Below are positions 26,706-35,871 of a DNA stretch of 64,000 bases, one piece after another. A model generated the notes under the pieces. That model had not been told where the DNA came from. It ran no database searches and was given only the letters and a program-made list of their open reading frames with translations. The stretch lies in the NCBI RefSeq assembly GCF_022138605.1, contig NZ_JACBFS010000002.1, forward strand, positions 62,001-126,000, read 5' to 3'. Numbering within the stretch: position 1 is the first letter of the stretch; every line of letters starts with the position of its first letter. This stretch comes from Xanthobacter sp. NM-25. Lineage in GTDB: Bacteria; Pseudomonadota; Alphaproteobacteria; Rhizobiales; Xanthobacteraceae. The translations under genes and the position numbers were made by a program.

Positions 26706-29414
26706 ATGGCTCCGGCCCCGCCAGGAGCCTCGGTTGAGGCCCCTGCCCCGGCGTGGCACGCCCTGGCCCCAGTGGCGGCGGCGGCACGGCTCGGCTGCGA
26801 TCTCGACGGACTGGCGCACGAGGAGGTCACGCGTCGCCGCGACCGGTGGGGGCCCAACCGCCTGCCGGAAGCGCCCCGTCGCAGCCTCTGGCGGCTGCTG
26901 CTGGGCCAGCTGCAAAGTCCACTCATCTATCTGCTGCTGGTGGCCGCGGGCATCTCCATCGCCCTTGGCCATGCTGAGGACTCGCTCTTCATCTTCGTGG
27001 TTCTGGCGCTCAACACCGGCGTCGGCGCCCTACAGGAAGCCCGCGCTGAAGCCGACACGGCGGCGCTGAAGCACGCCATCACCACCCACAGCCGCGTGGC
27101 CCGGGATGGCACCGTGGTGCTGCGCGACAGTGCCGAGCTGGTGCCCGGCGACCTGGTTCTGCTGGAGGCCGGCGACCGGGTGCCCGCGGACCTGCGGCTG
27201 GTGCGCGCCAGCGATCTCGAAACCAGCGAGGCCGCCCTCACCGGCGAGTCGCTCCCGGTGGAGAAGAGCGCCGCGATCGTGCTGCCGGACGAGGCGCCCC
27301 TGGCCGAGCGCGCCAACATGGTGTTCGCCGGCACCAATGTGCTGCGGGGCCAGGCCCAGGGGCTGGTGGTGGCGAGCGGGCGTGACACCGCGCTCGGGCA
27401 CATCGCCCAGGCCCTGGACACGCCGGCGACGCCGCCGCCCCTCAGCCGCCGCCTGGAACGCTTCTCGCGCATGCTGGGCGCCGCCACCCTGGTGCTGATG
27501 GGAGTGATCATCGTCGGCCGCCTGATGGCGGGCGCAGGGATGGTGGAAACCTTCCTGATGGCGGCCGCGCTGGCCGTCGCCGTCATTCCCGAGGGATTGC
27601 CGGTGGCGGTCACCATCGCCCTGTCGGTGGCCACGCGCCGCATGGCGCGCCGCCATGTGATCGTGCGGCACCTGCCGGCGGTGGAGGGGCTCGGCGCCTG
27701 CACCGTGATCGCAACCGACAAGACCGGCACCCTCACCCTCAATCGCATGTCCGCAACACGGCTGGTATTGCCCTCGGGCATGGTGCTGCAGGTTCCGGAA
27801 GACGAACACGATCCCCCGTTCCGCTCCGACAATGAGCACGGCGACGCCGGCACGCAGGCGCAGATCGACGCCTTGGCGGTATCCGTGAGCCTGTGCAACG
27901 ACGCCACCCTGCATCCGGTCAGCGGGCGCCAGGGCGCCAGCGGTGACACCGTCGACATTGCCCTGCTGGTGCTGGCCCAGCAGGCGGGCCTCTTGATCGA
28001 GGCGACGCGATCGGCGCAGCCCCGGCTGGCCCACCTGCCCTTCAGCGCCGAACGACGCCTCGCGGCAAGCCTGAATGCCGATGGGGCTGGCGCCGTGCTG
28101 CATGTGAAGGGCGCCGCGGAGACCGTGCTGCCCCTGTGCGGAGCGGCGGGGGAGGTGCTCCTGGCGCGGGCGGAAGCCATGGCGCGGGAGGGACAACGGG
28201 TGCTGGCCATCGCCCGACGGCGGCTCGATGTGGCGCCGGGCGAAACCGATAATTTCGACGGCTGGCTGCAGCACCTGCAGCCGCTGGGCCTGGTAGGCTT
28301 CATCGATCCGCTCCGGCCGGAGGCCAAAGACGCGGTGGCGGCCTGTCACCGCGCCGGCATCGCGGTCAAGATGATCACTGGCGACCATGCCGCCACCGCC
28401 CTGGCCATCGCCCGCGATCTCGGCATCGCCCATGACGAAGCCGATGTGATGACCGGACGCGAACTCGCCGCCCTCCAGACCGGCTCAGAGGCGGCCATGC
28501 GGCGCATCGAGCGCACCCGCGTGTTCGCGCGGGTCGAGCCGACCCAGAAGCTGGAGATCGTCGATGCCCTGCAGGCCGCGGGGCACGTGGTCGCCATGAC
28601 CGGCGATGGGGTCAATGATGCCCCCGCCCTGCGCCGCGCCGATCTGGGCATCGCCATGGGCCTCGGCGGCACGGACGTGGCCCGCGACAGCGCCGCCCTG
28701 GTCATCGCCGACGACAATCTGGCCTCCGTGGTCGCCGGTGTCGAGGAAGGGCGCGCCGCTTATGCCAACATCCGCAAGCTCATCTTCCTGCTCGTCTCCA
28801 TCGGCGCCGCGGAGGTGGTTCTTTTTCTGCTCGCCGTCGCCTTGCAGACCCCGGTGCCCCTCACCACGGTGCAGTTGCTGTGGCTGAACCTGGTGGCCAA
28901 TGGCGCACAGGACGTGACGCTGGCCCTGGAAAAGCCGGAACCCGGCCTGCTCGATCGCCGGCCCCGCGCCCCGCGTGAGCCGATCTTCGACGCCCTGATG
29001 ATCCGACGGACGCTATTGTCGTCCCTGTTCATGGGGTGCGTCGCGTTCGCCTTTTTCTGGTGTTGGCTGGCCCAGGGCCTCGCCCCGTTCGAGGCGCGCA
29101 ACGCGCTCTTGTTCCTCATGGTGCTGTTCGCCAACGTCCAGGCGTTCAATGCCCGCTCGGAAACCCGTTCCGTGTTTCTGCTGCCGCCCGGCGCCAACTG
29201 GCCGCTGATGGCGGCCATCTTCGGCGCCCAGGCGGTGCAGGTGCTGGCCAGCTATGTGCCCGGCGTGCGTGACGTGCTGGAAATCGCCCCCATCCCGGCG
29301 CGGCAGTGGCTGGAACTGGGCGCGGTGGCGCTTGGCCTGCTGCTGCTGATGGAGACCGACAAAGCCTTCTCGCGACACCGTCTCGGCACACCCCAGCCGA
29401 TACCCCGGGTGTAG
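26706..29414 (+). CDS. P-type cation-transporting ATPase (P2 type)
   Basis: The 902-residue membrane ATPase has the N-terminal cation-ATPase domain, the actuator motif LTGESLPVEK, the membrane motif PEGLP in VIPEGLPVAVTIAL, phosphorylated Asp338 in DKTGTLTLN, the hinge motif TGDGVNDAPAL and ten predicted helices. PEGLP and overall order place it in the P2A/P2-like group (Ca2+, Mn2+ or H+/Na+ pumps in bacteria); the ion is not certain. It starts 2 bp after the universal stress gene, and the pair may share oxygen control. The first 25 residues are Ala/Pro-rich and not conserved. Confidence 0.93.
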   Translation: MAPAPPGASVEAPAPAWHALAPVAAAARLGCDLDGLAHEEVTRRRDRWGPNRLPEAPRRSLWRLLLGQLQSPLIYLLLVAAGISIALGHAEDSLFIFVVLALNTGVGALQEARAEADTAALKHAITTHSRVARDGTVVLRDSAELVPGDLVLLEAGDRVPADLRLVRASDLETSEAALTGESLPVEKSAAIVLPDEAPLAERANMVFAGTNVLRGQAQGLVVASGRDTALGHIAQALDTPATPPPLSRRLERFSRMLGAATLVLMGVIIVGRLMAGAGMVETFLMAAALAVAVIPEGLPVAVTIALSVATRRMARRHVIVRHLPAVEGLGACTVIATDKTGTLTLNRMSATRLVLPSGMVLQVPEDEHDPPFRSDNEHGDAGTQAQIDALAVSVSLCNDATLHPVSGRQGASGDTVDIALLVLAQQAGLLIEATRSAQPRLAHLPFSAERRLAASLNADGAGAVLHVKGAAETVLPLCGAAGEVLLARAEAMAREGQRVLAIARRRLDVAPGETDNFDGWLQHLQPLGLVGFIDPLRPEAKDAVAACHRAGIAVKMITGDHAATALAIARDLGIAHDEADVMTGRELAALQTGSEAAMRRIERTRVFARVEPTQKLEIVDALQAAGHVVAMTGDGVNDAPALRRADLGIAMGLGGTDVARDSAALVIADDNLASVVAGVEEGRAAYANIRKLIFLLVSIGAAEVVLFLLAVALQTPVPLTTVQLLWLNLVANGAQDVTLALEKPEPGLLDRRPRAPREPIFDALMIRRTLLSSLFMGCVAFAFFWCWLAQGLAPFEARNALLFLMVLFANVQAFNARSETRSVFLLPPGANWPLMAAIFGAQAVQVLASYVPGVRDVLEIAPIPARQWLELGAVALGLLLLMETDKAFSRHRLGTPQPIPRV

Positions 29415-29430
29415 CCCGGGCAGTAGGCGG

Positions 29431-29865
29431 TCAGCTCACCGCCTGCCACTGGCCTTCGGTGGTGCGGCAGGCGGCGCCGCGCGCGATCTGCGGGCGGTTG
29501 TCGATATAGATGGTGTGGGAATAATCGCGGCAACTCTGGAAGCCGGGCCGATGATAGGCCGGCCCGGCGATGACCGTGCCGCGCGTGCCGCCATCGCCCT
29601 TCCAGCCCACCGGATAGCCGGGGCCGCCGGTCTCCAGGGCGGAGATCTCCGCGTCATAGGCGCGCTGGCGGTCGGCATCACTGAGGCCGTTGCCGATGGC
29701 GCCGCTAATCAGCCCGCCGGATACCGCCCCCCGCATCACCGGCGAGGTCGGCAATGCCATGTTCCCCGGCCCCTTGAGATTGGCTCCGGCATCACTGGCG
29801 CACCCCGACACCAGGGCGCCGAGGACCGTGACAAGCAGAACGGCGGGCACCATGCGGACCGGCAT
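29431..29865 (-). CDS. Outer-membrane lipoprotein, 17-kDa surface antigen (RT0821/Lpp0805) type
   Basis: The 144-residue protein has a type II signal peptide with lipobox LVSGC (Cys22). It then has a glycine-rich, glycine-zipper-like stretch (RGAVSGGLISGAIGNGL) typical of this surface-antigen family. The C-terminal half (CRDYSHTIYIDNRPQIARGAACRTTEGQW) is the conserved RT0821/Lpp0805 region. It is convergent with the P-type ATPase, with 16 bp between stops. It lies downstream of feuQ on the same strand with a 159-bp gap, so co-transcription is possible but not shown. Confidence 0.88.
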   Translation of the reverse strand: MPVRMVPAVLLVTVLGALVSGCASDAGANLKGPGNMALPTSPVMRGAVSGGLISGAIGNGLSDADRQRAYDAEISALETGGPGYPVGWKGDGGTRGTVIAGPAYHRPGFQSCRDYSHTIYIDNRPQIARGAACRTTEGQWQAVS

Positions 29866-30024
29866 CTCAAGCCATCTCTCAACGCGGGCGCCAAAGCGGC
29901 GCAGACGAAACAGGAGGTCAATAGCGCTGACCTCCTCCGCCTTTTAGTGGCACTTCGTCGCAAGGGGAAGCTGCGCCGACACCTGCCGGTGCCGCAGGGG
30001 CCGCGCAGGGACCCGGAGGGCTCC

Positions 30025-31452
30025 TCACGCGGCCGCCTCGCCATTGCCCGCCACCATGGGCAGCACCAGCTCGGTCCGCAACCCTCCGCTGGGCGCGGCG
30101 CTCAGCTCGAAATGGCCGCCATAGAGCATGGCGAGTTCGTGCACGATGGACAGGCCGAGCCCGGAGCCCGGCTTTGATTCGTCCAGACGGCGGCCACGCC
30201 GCCCCACATCCAGCCGCCGCGCCGGATCGAGGCCCGGCCCGTCATCGTCGATGGTGATGCGGAAGAAGGCGCGGCCCCCCGGGCCGGGGGCGCGGCTCAC
30301 CGCCAGCTCGATCTCCACCCGGCCCGACGCCCATTTGCAGGCGTTGTCCACCAGATTGCCGATCATCTCCTCCAGATCCTGGCGCTCGCCACGGAAACGG
30401 GCGCCGTCCAGAACACGCACGTCGATGGCCAACGCGCGACCACGGTGAATCTTCTGCATGGTGCGCGCCAGCGCGGTGAGGATCTCGCCCACGTCGCAGA
30501 CGCTGGCCACCATCGACACGCGCGCCGCCATGCGCGCGCGCTCCAGGTGATGCGCCACCTGATCGCGCATCACGCCGGCCTGGTCGCGCACCCGCATCGC
30601 CAGCGGGTCATCGCGGGTGCCGGCCTCGTTGAGCAGAACCGAGAGGGGGGTTTTCAAAGCGTGCGCCAGATTGCCCACATGGGTGCGAGCCCGCTCCACC
30701 ACCTCCTGATTGGCGGCGATCAGCGCGTTGACCTCGCGCACCAGCGGCACGATCTCCTCGGGATAGCGCCCCTCCAGCCGCACCGCCTTGCCCGACCTCA
30801 CATCGGCGAGGGCCTGGGAAACGCGGGACAGGGGCCGCAGGCCGAACCGCACCTGGAACAGCACCACCAGCAGGAAGGCCAGAGCCAGCACGATCAACGT
30901 GCCGATCAGCGCGACGTTGAAGCTGGAGATGTCATGATCGAGCTCGGCCGCGGTGGCCCCCACCGACACCACGAAGGTGCCGTCGGAGCCGAAGTCCGCC
31001 GTCCGCTCGACCACACGGATGCGCTCGCCGTCGGGCCCCACGGCAAAGCCCTGGCGCATGCCGCCCGGCGTGGCACCCGCATGCTCGCCCCCGAGCACCG
31101 GCAGTCGATCGGCACCCAGCGAGCGCGAGGCATGCCGGTCCATGGTCCCGTCCCGCTGGCGCACGATCTGCCAGTACCAACCCGACCGGGGGAAGGAGAA
31201 CAACGGCTCGGCCATGGCCTGCGGCTCGAGCGCCGCATCGTTGGTGGCGTTGGCCACCTCGGCCACCAGGGTCTTCACATAGACATCGAGCCGCCGGTCG
31301 AACGAGCGCTCCGCCGCCTGCGCATAGAGCGAGGACAGGGCGAGCCCCACCACGGCCAGCACCACAAGGGTGATGGCCATGGCCGACAGGAACAGGCGAA
31401 AAGCCAGGGACCCCGGATCGGCCGTGCGCTTCATGGCCGCGCCGTCGCCCAT
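30025..31452 (-). CDS. feuQ: FeuQ/PhoQ-type sensor histidine kinase
   Basis: The 475-residue inner-membrane kinase has two transmembrane helices (about residues 18-42 and 177-202) around a periplasmic sensor domain, a short HAMP-like linker, HisKA with VGNLAHALKTPLSVL (phospho-acceptor His), and an HATPase domain (NLVDNACKW, DDDGPGL, GSGLGLSIVHEL). The AHALKTPL form is typical of PhoQ/FeuQ. In Sinorhizobium, FeuPQ controls cyclic glucan export and osmoadaptation, and the small protein FeuN restrains FeuQ; no feuN is visible here. The start overlaps no other gene; an internal ATG at 31434 is also possible. It lies 10 bp after feuP. Confidence 0.85.
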   Translation of the reverse strand: MGDGAAMKRTADPGSLAFRLFLSAMAITLVVLAVVGLALSSLYAQAAERSFDRRLDVYVKTLVAEVANATNDAALEPQAMAEPLFSFPRSGWYWQIVRQRDGTMDRHASRSLGADRLPVLGGEHAGATPGGMRQGFAVGPDGERIRVVERTADFGSDGTFVVSVGATAAELDHDISSFNVALIGTLIVLALAFLLVVLFQVRFGLRPLSRVSQALADVRSGKAVRLEGRYPEEIVPLVREVNALIAANQEVVERARTHVGNLAHALKTPLSVLLNEAGTRDDPLAMRVRDQAGVMRDQVAHHLERARMAARVSMVASVCDVGEILTALARTMQKIHRGRALAIDVRVLDGARFRGERQDLEEMIGNLVDNACKWASGRVEIELAVSRAPGPGGRAFFRITIDDDGPGLDPARRLDVGRRGRRLDESKPGSGLGLSIVHELAMLYGGHFELSAAPSGGLRTELVLPMVAGNGEAAA

Positions 31453-31462
31453 GCCACCACGG

Positions 31463-32134
31463 TCATCGCGGCTCCTCCGGAGGCGCGAGCAGATAGCCGA
31501 GCCCGCGCACGGTCTGGATCACATCGCAATCGAGCTTGCGCCGCAGACGGCCGACGAACACTTCGATGGTGTTTGAATCCCGATCGAAATCCTGATCGTA
31601 CAGATGCTCCACCAGTTCGGTCCGCGACACCACCCGTCCGGCATGGTGCATCAGGTAGGACAGCAGGCGGTATTCGTGGGAGGTGAGGCGCACCGGATTG
31701 CCGTCCACCGCCACCCGTCCCGAGCGGGTATCGAGCCGCACCGGCCCGCAGGACAGTTCACTGGAAGCATGGCCACTGGCGCGCCGCAGCAGAGCCCGCA
31801 GCCGCGCCAGCACCTCCTCCATGTGAAAGGGCTTGGCGACATAGTCGTCGGCACCGGCATCGAACCCCTGCACCTTGTCGCTCCAGCGATCGCGCGCGGT
31901 CAGGATCAGCACCGGCATCGCATGCCCGGCGCGCCGCCAGTTCTCCAGCACCGAAAGCCCATCCATCTTGGGCAGGCCGATGTCCAGGACGATGGCGTCA
32001 TAGGGCTCGGTGCTGCCCAGGAAATGCCCCTCCTCACCGTCAAAGGCCCGATCCACCGCGTAGCCGGCGTCCCCCAGGGCGGTCACCAACTGCCGGTTCA
32101 AATCCGGATCGTCCTCCACCACCAGCAATCGCAC
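31463..32134 (-). CDS. feuP: FeuP-type OmpR-family response regulator
   Basis: The 223-residue protein has a receiver domain (VRLLVVEDD start, phospho-Asp in AIVLDIGLP, Lys in VAKPF) and a winged-helix domain ending VIQTVRGLGYLL. Segments such as DGEEGHFLGSTEPYDA and DQDFDRDSNTIEVFVGRLRRKL match FeuP closely from memory. A GTG start at 32134 preceded by GGGGAGGA gives the standard N-terminus; the open frame extends 57 codons upstream without support. It forms an operon with feuQ. Confidence 0.88.
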   Translation of the reverse strand: MRLLVVEDDPDLNRQLVTALGDAGYAVDRAFDGEEGHFLGSTEPYDAIVLDIGLPKMDGLSVLENWRRAGHAMPVLILTARDRWSDKVQGFDAGADDYVAKPFHMEEVLARLRALLRRASGHASSELSCGPVRLDTRSGRVAVDGNPVRLTSHEYRLLSYLMHHAGRVVSRTELVEHLYDQDFDRDSNTIEVFVGRLRRKLDCDVIQTVRGLGYLLAPPEEPR

Positions 32135-32210
32135 GATGTCCTCCCCCGCAACGGGGCCTAGAATGGCAGCATTTGCAACGCGAGTCAGGGTCGTCGCGGC
32201 GGCCTTGTCC

Positions 32211-33362
32211 TCACGCAGGTCCGCTGTCGCGCCCGCTGCGCACCGCCGCCACCCGATCCGCCTCGACCCGGCGTGAGAGCATGAAGAGCGACAGGGCGAC
32301 ACCAACCACGAGCAGTGACCACGCCCAACCCGGCATCTGAGCGAAAGTGGCCCGCAGGCCGTCGAGGCGTCCCGTCGCCTCCGGCGCCTGCTCCAGCACC
32401 CCGATGACCAGGGCCGGTGCGCCGATGAGCCACGCCCAGAACTTGCTCCACCAGGCCGCCCGCAGCATCCCGTCGCCCCGCTGCAGCAGGTCGCGGGCGG
32501 TCAGCGCGGCGCGCGCAGGGGCCACCACCCGGGTGGAAGCCGTGGCCAGCGCGGCGGCGGTCGCGGTGTCCACCCGCGCCTGCCCGGGAACCGCCGTCAG
32601 CGGCAGGCCCGCGGTCGCCTGGAAGGCGCTCAGCCCGGCCACCGTGCGCGCTCCCCACTGGCCATCGACCTGACCGACCTCGAAATATCCCAGATCCCGC
32701 AGACGTTGCTGCAGCGCGGCGACCGCGCGCGCGTCGAGCCCGTCGCCGGCCGTGGGCCCACTCGATGCGGCAGAGGTGGCCGCCTCGAAGGAAACATCCC
32801 CGTCCAGCGCCAGCAGGCGCTTCATGAGCGGGGCAATGCCCATTTGCCGGTCCACGGTGGTGGGGCTCCACACCCCGTCCGCCACATACTTGCCGCGCAC
32901 ATACTGGTTCGAGAAGGACCAGAGATAGGCGCTCGGCACCTGGTGCATCCGGTAGCCGAAGCCATTGAAACGTTCGCCCTCATAAAGGCAGCGGCTGATG
33001 CTCCAGGGAGAACCCGGCGCGTAACCCTTGAGGGCGAGGGCATCGCGGGCCGCCTCCTCCCAGGTCCGGAACGGTCCCCGCCCCTTCGGCACCAGGCGCG
33101 TCTTGCGGCCGGTGCCGAGGATCTTCTCGCCATTGTGCAGCACCCCGGCGAAATCACAGCTGGCCTCCCGCCAGTGCAGCACGCCGATGAAGGCCCAGGG
33201 CACGCCCGTCTGAGCCGCCACCACCTGATACCGCGACTTGGCGGCGAGGATTGTCATCGCCGCCCGATCGATCGCCCCTTGCTGGCGCGGTGTGATCGCC
33301 ATCTGCTCCCAGCGCTGCTGATACTCGCCCTTGAGCGCGGAAAAGGCATAGGTTCGAGCCAT
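32211..33362 (-). CDS. Lysozyme-family protein with peptidoglycan-binding domain and C-terminal membrane anchor
   Basis: The 383-residue protein has three parts. The N-terminal catalytic-type domain (about 20-190) matches phage-associated lysozyme-family proteins (GVLHWREASCDFAGVLHNGE, PKGRGPFRTWEEAA, LWSFSNQYVRGKYVADG). The Glu in HWREAS is the probable catalytic acid. A PG_binding_1 domain follows (about 215-285: VAALQQRLRDLGYFEVGQVDGQWGARTVAGLSAFQ). The C-terminus has one or two hydrophobic helices, the last near WAWSLLVVGVALSLFML. The ATG at 33362 follows GGAG. It is the last gene of the GTA-like cluster in transcription direction and could serve in cell lysis or wall entry; the membrane anchor resembles SAR/anchored endolysins. 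Confidence 0.8.
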   Translation of the reverse strand: MARTYAFSALKGEYQQRWEQMAITPRQQGAIDRAAMTILAAKSRYQVVAAQTGVPWAFIGVLHWREASCDFAGVLHNGEKILGTGRKTRLVPKGRGPFRTWEEAARDALALKGYAPGSPWSISRCLYEGERFNGFGYRMHQVPSAYLWSFSNQYVRGKYVADGVWSPTTVDRQMGIAPLMKRLLALDGDVSFEAATSAASSGPTAGDGLDARAVAALQQRLRDLGYFEVGQVDGQWGARTVAGLSAFQATAGLPLTAVPGQARVDTATAAALATASTRVVAPARAALTARDLLQRGDGMLRAAWWSKFWAWLIGAPALVIGVLEQAPEATGRLDGLRATFAQMPGWAWSLLVVGVALSLFMLSRRVEADRVAAVRSGRDSGPA

Positions 33363-33492
33363 TTCGGTCTCCATGAAATGAAAATGGCCGCCCATGGCGG
33401 CCAAAACGTTACGGAACTGCTGAAAAATTCGGCGCGACATCCTTTGAATTTGACCTATTCTTTGACATTCCCCTTGGGCATGCTGGGTCACA

Positions 33493-33564
33493 ATGGATGA
33501 TTTCCGCACCACGCTCTTGATGTTCACCCTGATGGGCTGGTTCCTGCTCTATTGGTTCAACTAA
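33493..33564 (+). CDS. Possible 23-residue membrane peptide
   Basis: An ATG at 33493 opens 23 codons encoding a short acidic/basic start and a hydrophobic, tryptophan-rich segment (TLLMFTLMGWFLLYWFN). It overlaps the 3' end of the 97-aa gene on the other strand by 4 bp. TTGACA occurs at 33462, but no good -10 or ribosome-binding site was found. It may be chance. Confidence 0.2.
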   Translation: MDDFRTTLLMFTLMGWFLLYWFN

Positions 33565-33854
33565 CCGGGCGAGCCGAACATGCAGCTCGGCGTCAGCGGG
33601 CCGATCGCCGCCAGACCAAAGTCGGGCACCGGCGCGGCCCCATCGGGCCACAGCAGGTTCACGTGGTCCTCGCCGCCACCGGTGCGCACGCCGGCATCGG
33701 CCAGGAAGCACAGGTGGTATCGCGTCGTCCCGTGAAGGCCGGAGGAATAGAGCTGGCGGCCGTCTTCGCCTTGCGCCCCATCGAAGCCGAGCACGCTCTC
33801 CAGCGTCGCGCAGGCCGTCGCCCGATCAGCAAAGCGCAGGTAGATGGTGGTCAT
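33561..33854 (-). CDS. Small GTA-cluster protein of unknown function
   Basis: The 97-residue soluble protein (MTTIYLRFADRATACATLESVLGF ... CMFGSPG) has no signal peptide or membrane segment. Its start overlaps the stop of the DUF2793 gene by 4 bp (ATGA), so it is translated as part of the tail-fibre end of the GTA-like cluster. Short proteins with a similar start sometimes follow phage tail-fibre genes; I cannot assign a role. A fibre chaperone or accessory structural protein is possible. Confidence 0.75.
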   Translation of the reverse strand: MTTIYLRFADRATACATLESVLGFDGAQGEDGRQLYSSGLHGTTRYHLCFLADAGVRTGGGEDHVNLLWPDGAAPVPDFGLAAIGPLTPSCMFGSPG

Positions 33855-35839
33855 GATCCCACTCCCGAGATGTGAGCTTGAGACTGGAGGGCCGCGGCAC
33901 TGCCCATGAGGGGCCAGACCACGATGTCCTCGATCAGCTGCGCGACACCATTCGGGAATCCGCTCGGCCCGCCCAGGAAGATGCCTTCAACGGTGCCCTG
34001 CCCCGCCCGTGTCCCGGTGACACCCGTCGCAAGGCCGCTGGCGTAAGCGGCCATTCCGTCGCCGCCCCAGCCGACACAAACGGCAAACCTCGCCGGAGCG
34101 GCGATCTCCAGGTATTTGACATCGAAGAGGGTTCCGCGCGCCGGGGTAATGATCTGGATCGAGGAGCCGACTTGCCGAAGGAACTGCTTGGCGACCGCAT
34201 CGCGCTGAAAGCAGATCATGTCCTGAAGATCGACGGAGGACCCGAGCGATCCACGCCAGACCAGACTGTTGGGCCCGACACCAGACCCACCCAGAACGGC
34301 GACCGCCGCACCGGACCACTGGCAGATATCAGTGGTGCGCGTCACAGCGGCCGTTGTGGTGGCGATATAGCTGGTTGCGATCGCCCCCACCTCCAGCTGC
34401 GCCCGGAGCACCGTGCCGGATGGCGTAAGCGAGAGGCTGCCGGCGGCGGGCGTGAAGGTGTAGGTGGTCCGCCCGCCGCCGGCGCTCACCGTCGCGACAT
34501 GGGCACCCGACAGAGCCATCGCTCCCGTGCCCCAGAAGCTCAAGGTGTAGACCTGAGCCGTCACGCTAAGCGAGACAGCGGCGCCCGGCGCCGACGAGGG
34601 ATAAAATAGATTGGTGGCCGCGCCTTCCAGCAGCAGGCGCCGCCCGCCGCTGTGGTAATCGAAGGCCAGGGTGTTGGCCGGGGCCTGCATCAGCTCGCCG
34701 GAGCCGGCAACCACCATCTTGGCGCTGCCCGTGCGCTGGAACAGCGTCGTGGAGGAGACATGCGCGCCACCCAACGCATAGCGCTCGCCCACGAAATCCG
34801 CCGCCAGGGCCGGCGCCACACCATCGAGCTGGTGTTCGGCCTGCGTCCACCACGCCTGTTCCAAGTCTGGGAACACCGAGACCGGGCAGCGCAGCAGATG
34901 GATGGACACCCGCACCCGCCCACCGGTGAACGCCCCGCCATTGGCGGTCACCACCACCGGCGTCTCCGCATAAAAGGCCGTCGGACCGATGACGCCGGAA
35001 TTGGCTGCGCCCTGCGCCACCCCGAGGCTGCCGCCGAACTTGGACGCCTCACCGGCGATGCCGCAATCATAAGACGTCGCCCCCGTCACGCCGGAGAGGG
35101 TGCGGGTGGAGACCCCCAGCACGATGGCGCGGGCGGGGATCGCGACGGTGGTGGCCACGCTGGTTCCGGACAGAACCAGGTCCTGCTCCAGCACCTCGGC
35201 CTCGATGGCGGCGCGGCTCGGCCGCACCGCCAGCGGCGACACCCAGGCGCCGCCATCATAAAGCGCAAGCCGCCATTCATCGCGGATGAAGGCGAGCGCC
35301 CCGCTTTCGAGGGCCAGGAAGGTGAACGCCCCATCCTGAAACACGGCGAGGGTGCCCGCCTGGCCGGCGAAAGCACCGGTGGCACCCGCCGGCACGAACC
35401 AGCGCCCGCCCGCCTCTGGCGCCGCCGGCGGAGCGGCATCGGTGATGCTCTCCAACACCAGCTGGGTGCGCGCCGCAAGGGCCACCACCGCATCGGCCAG
35501 AGGCGAGACCCAGGCGCTGCCGTCATGGCGGGCGAAGCGATCCTCATCGCGGATGAAGGCCAGTGTGTCCGCCGGCACGGCCAGGAAGTCGAACGCGCCG
35601 GCCTCATAAGTAGCGAGCGTTCCGTCTTGTCCCGCGAAGCTGCCGGTGGCGCCGGCGGGGACGAACCAGCAGGCCCCCTCGGCCGGGCTCACCGGCGGCT
35701 CCAGCGCGGTAACGCTCTCCAAAGCGAGCTGCACATAGGCATCGAGGCGCCGCAGCGCCTCGTTGTGGGTGACATGCTTCTGCGCCTGCGCTGCCGCCAG
35801 ATAGGGCAGAGCCAGGCGCGCCGTTTCATCGGACGCCAT
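33851..35839 (-). CDS. DUF2793 tail-fibre-like protein
   Basis: The 662-residue protein starts with a DUF2793 module (LPYLAAAQAQKHVTHNEALRRLDAYVQLA). This is followed by two tandem copies of a roughly 85-residue repeat of the form LESVT..PP..P..G..WFVPAGATG.FAGQ.GTLA...GAF.FLA......AFIRDE....HDG.AWVSPLA. The remainder (about 200-660) is Ser/Thr/Gly-rich and beta-predicted, consistent with a fibre or spike. DUF2793 proteins follow gp15 in many GTA-like clusters. The ATG at 35839 fits the domain start. It could mediate host attachment, which is inference. It lies 32 bp after the gp15 gene. Confidence 0.85.
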   Translation of the reverse strand: MASDETARLALPYLAAAQAQKHVTHNEALRRLDAYVQLALESVTALEPPVSPAEGACWFVPAGATGSFAGQDGTLATYEAGAFDFLAVPADTLAFIRDEDRFARHDGSAWVSPLADAVVALAARTQLVLESITDAAPPAAPEAGGRWFVPAGATGAFAGQAGTLAVFQDGAFTFLALESGALAFIRDEWRLALYDGGAWVSPLAVRPSRAAIEAEVLEQDLVLSGTSVATTVAIPARAIVLGVSTRTLSGVTGATSYDCGIAGEASKFGGSLGVAQGAANSGVIGPTAFYAETPVVVTANGGAFTGGRVRVSIHLLRCPVSVFPDLEQAWWTQAEHQLDGVAPALAADFVGERYALGGAHVSSTTLFQRTGSAKMVVAGSGELMQAPANTLAFDYHSGGRRLLLEGAATNLFYPSSAPGAAVSLSVTAQVYTLSFWGTGAMALSGAHVATVSAGGGRTTYTFTPAAGSLSLTPSGTVLRAQLEVGAIATSYIATTTAAVTRTTDICQWSGAAVAVLGGSGVGPNSLVWRGSLGSSVDLQDMICFQRDAVAKQFLRQVGSSIQIITPARGTLFDVKYLEIAAPARFAVCVGWGGDGMAAYASGLATGVTGTRAGQGTVEGIFLGGPSGFPNGVAQLIEDIVVWPLMGSAAALQSQAHISGVGS

Positions 35840-35871
35840 GAACCGATCCTCGATGGTGAAAGGGGGAGGCC

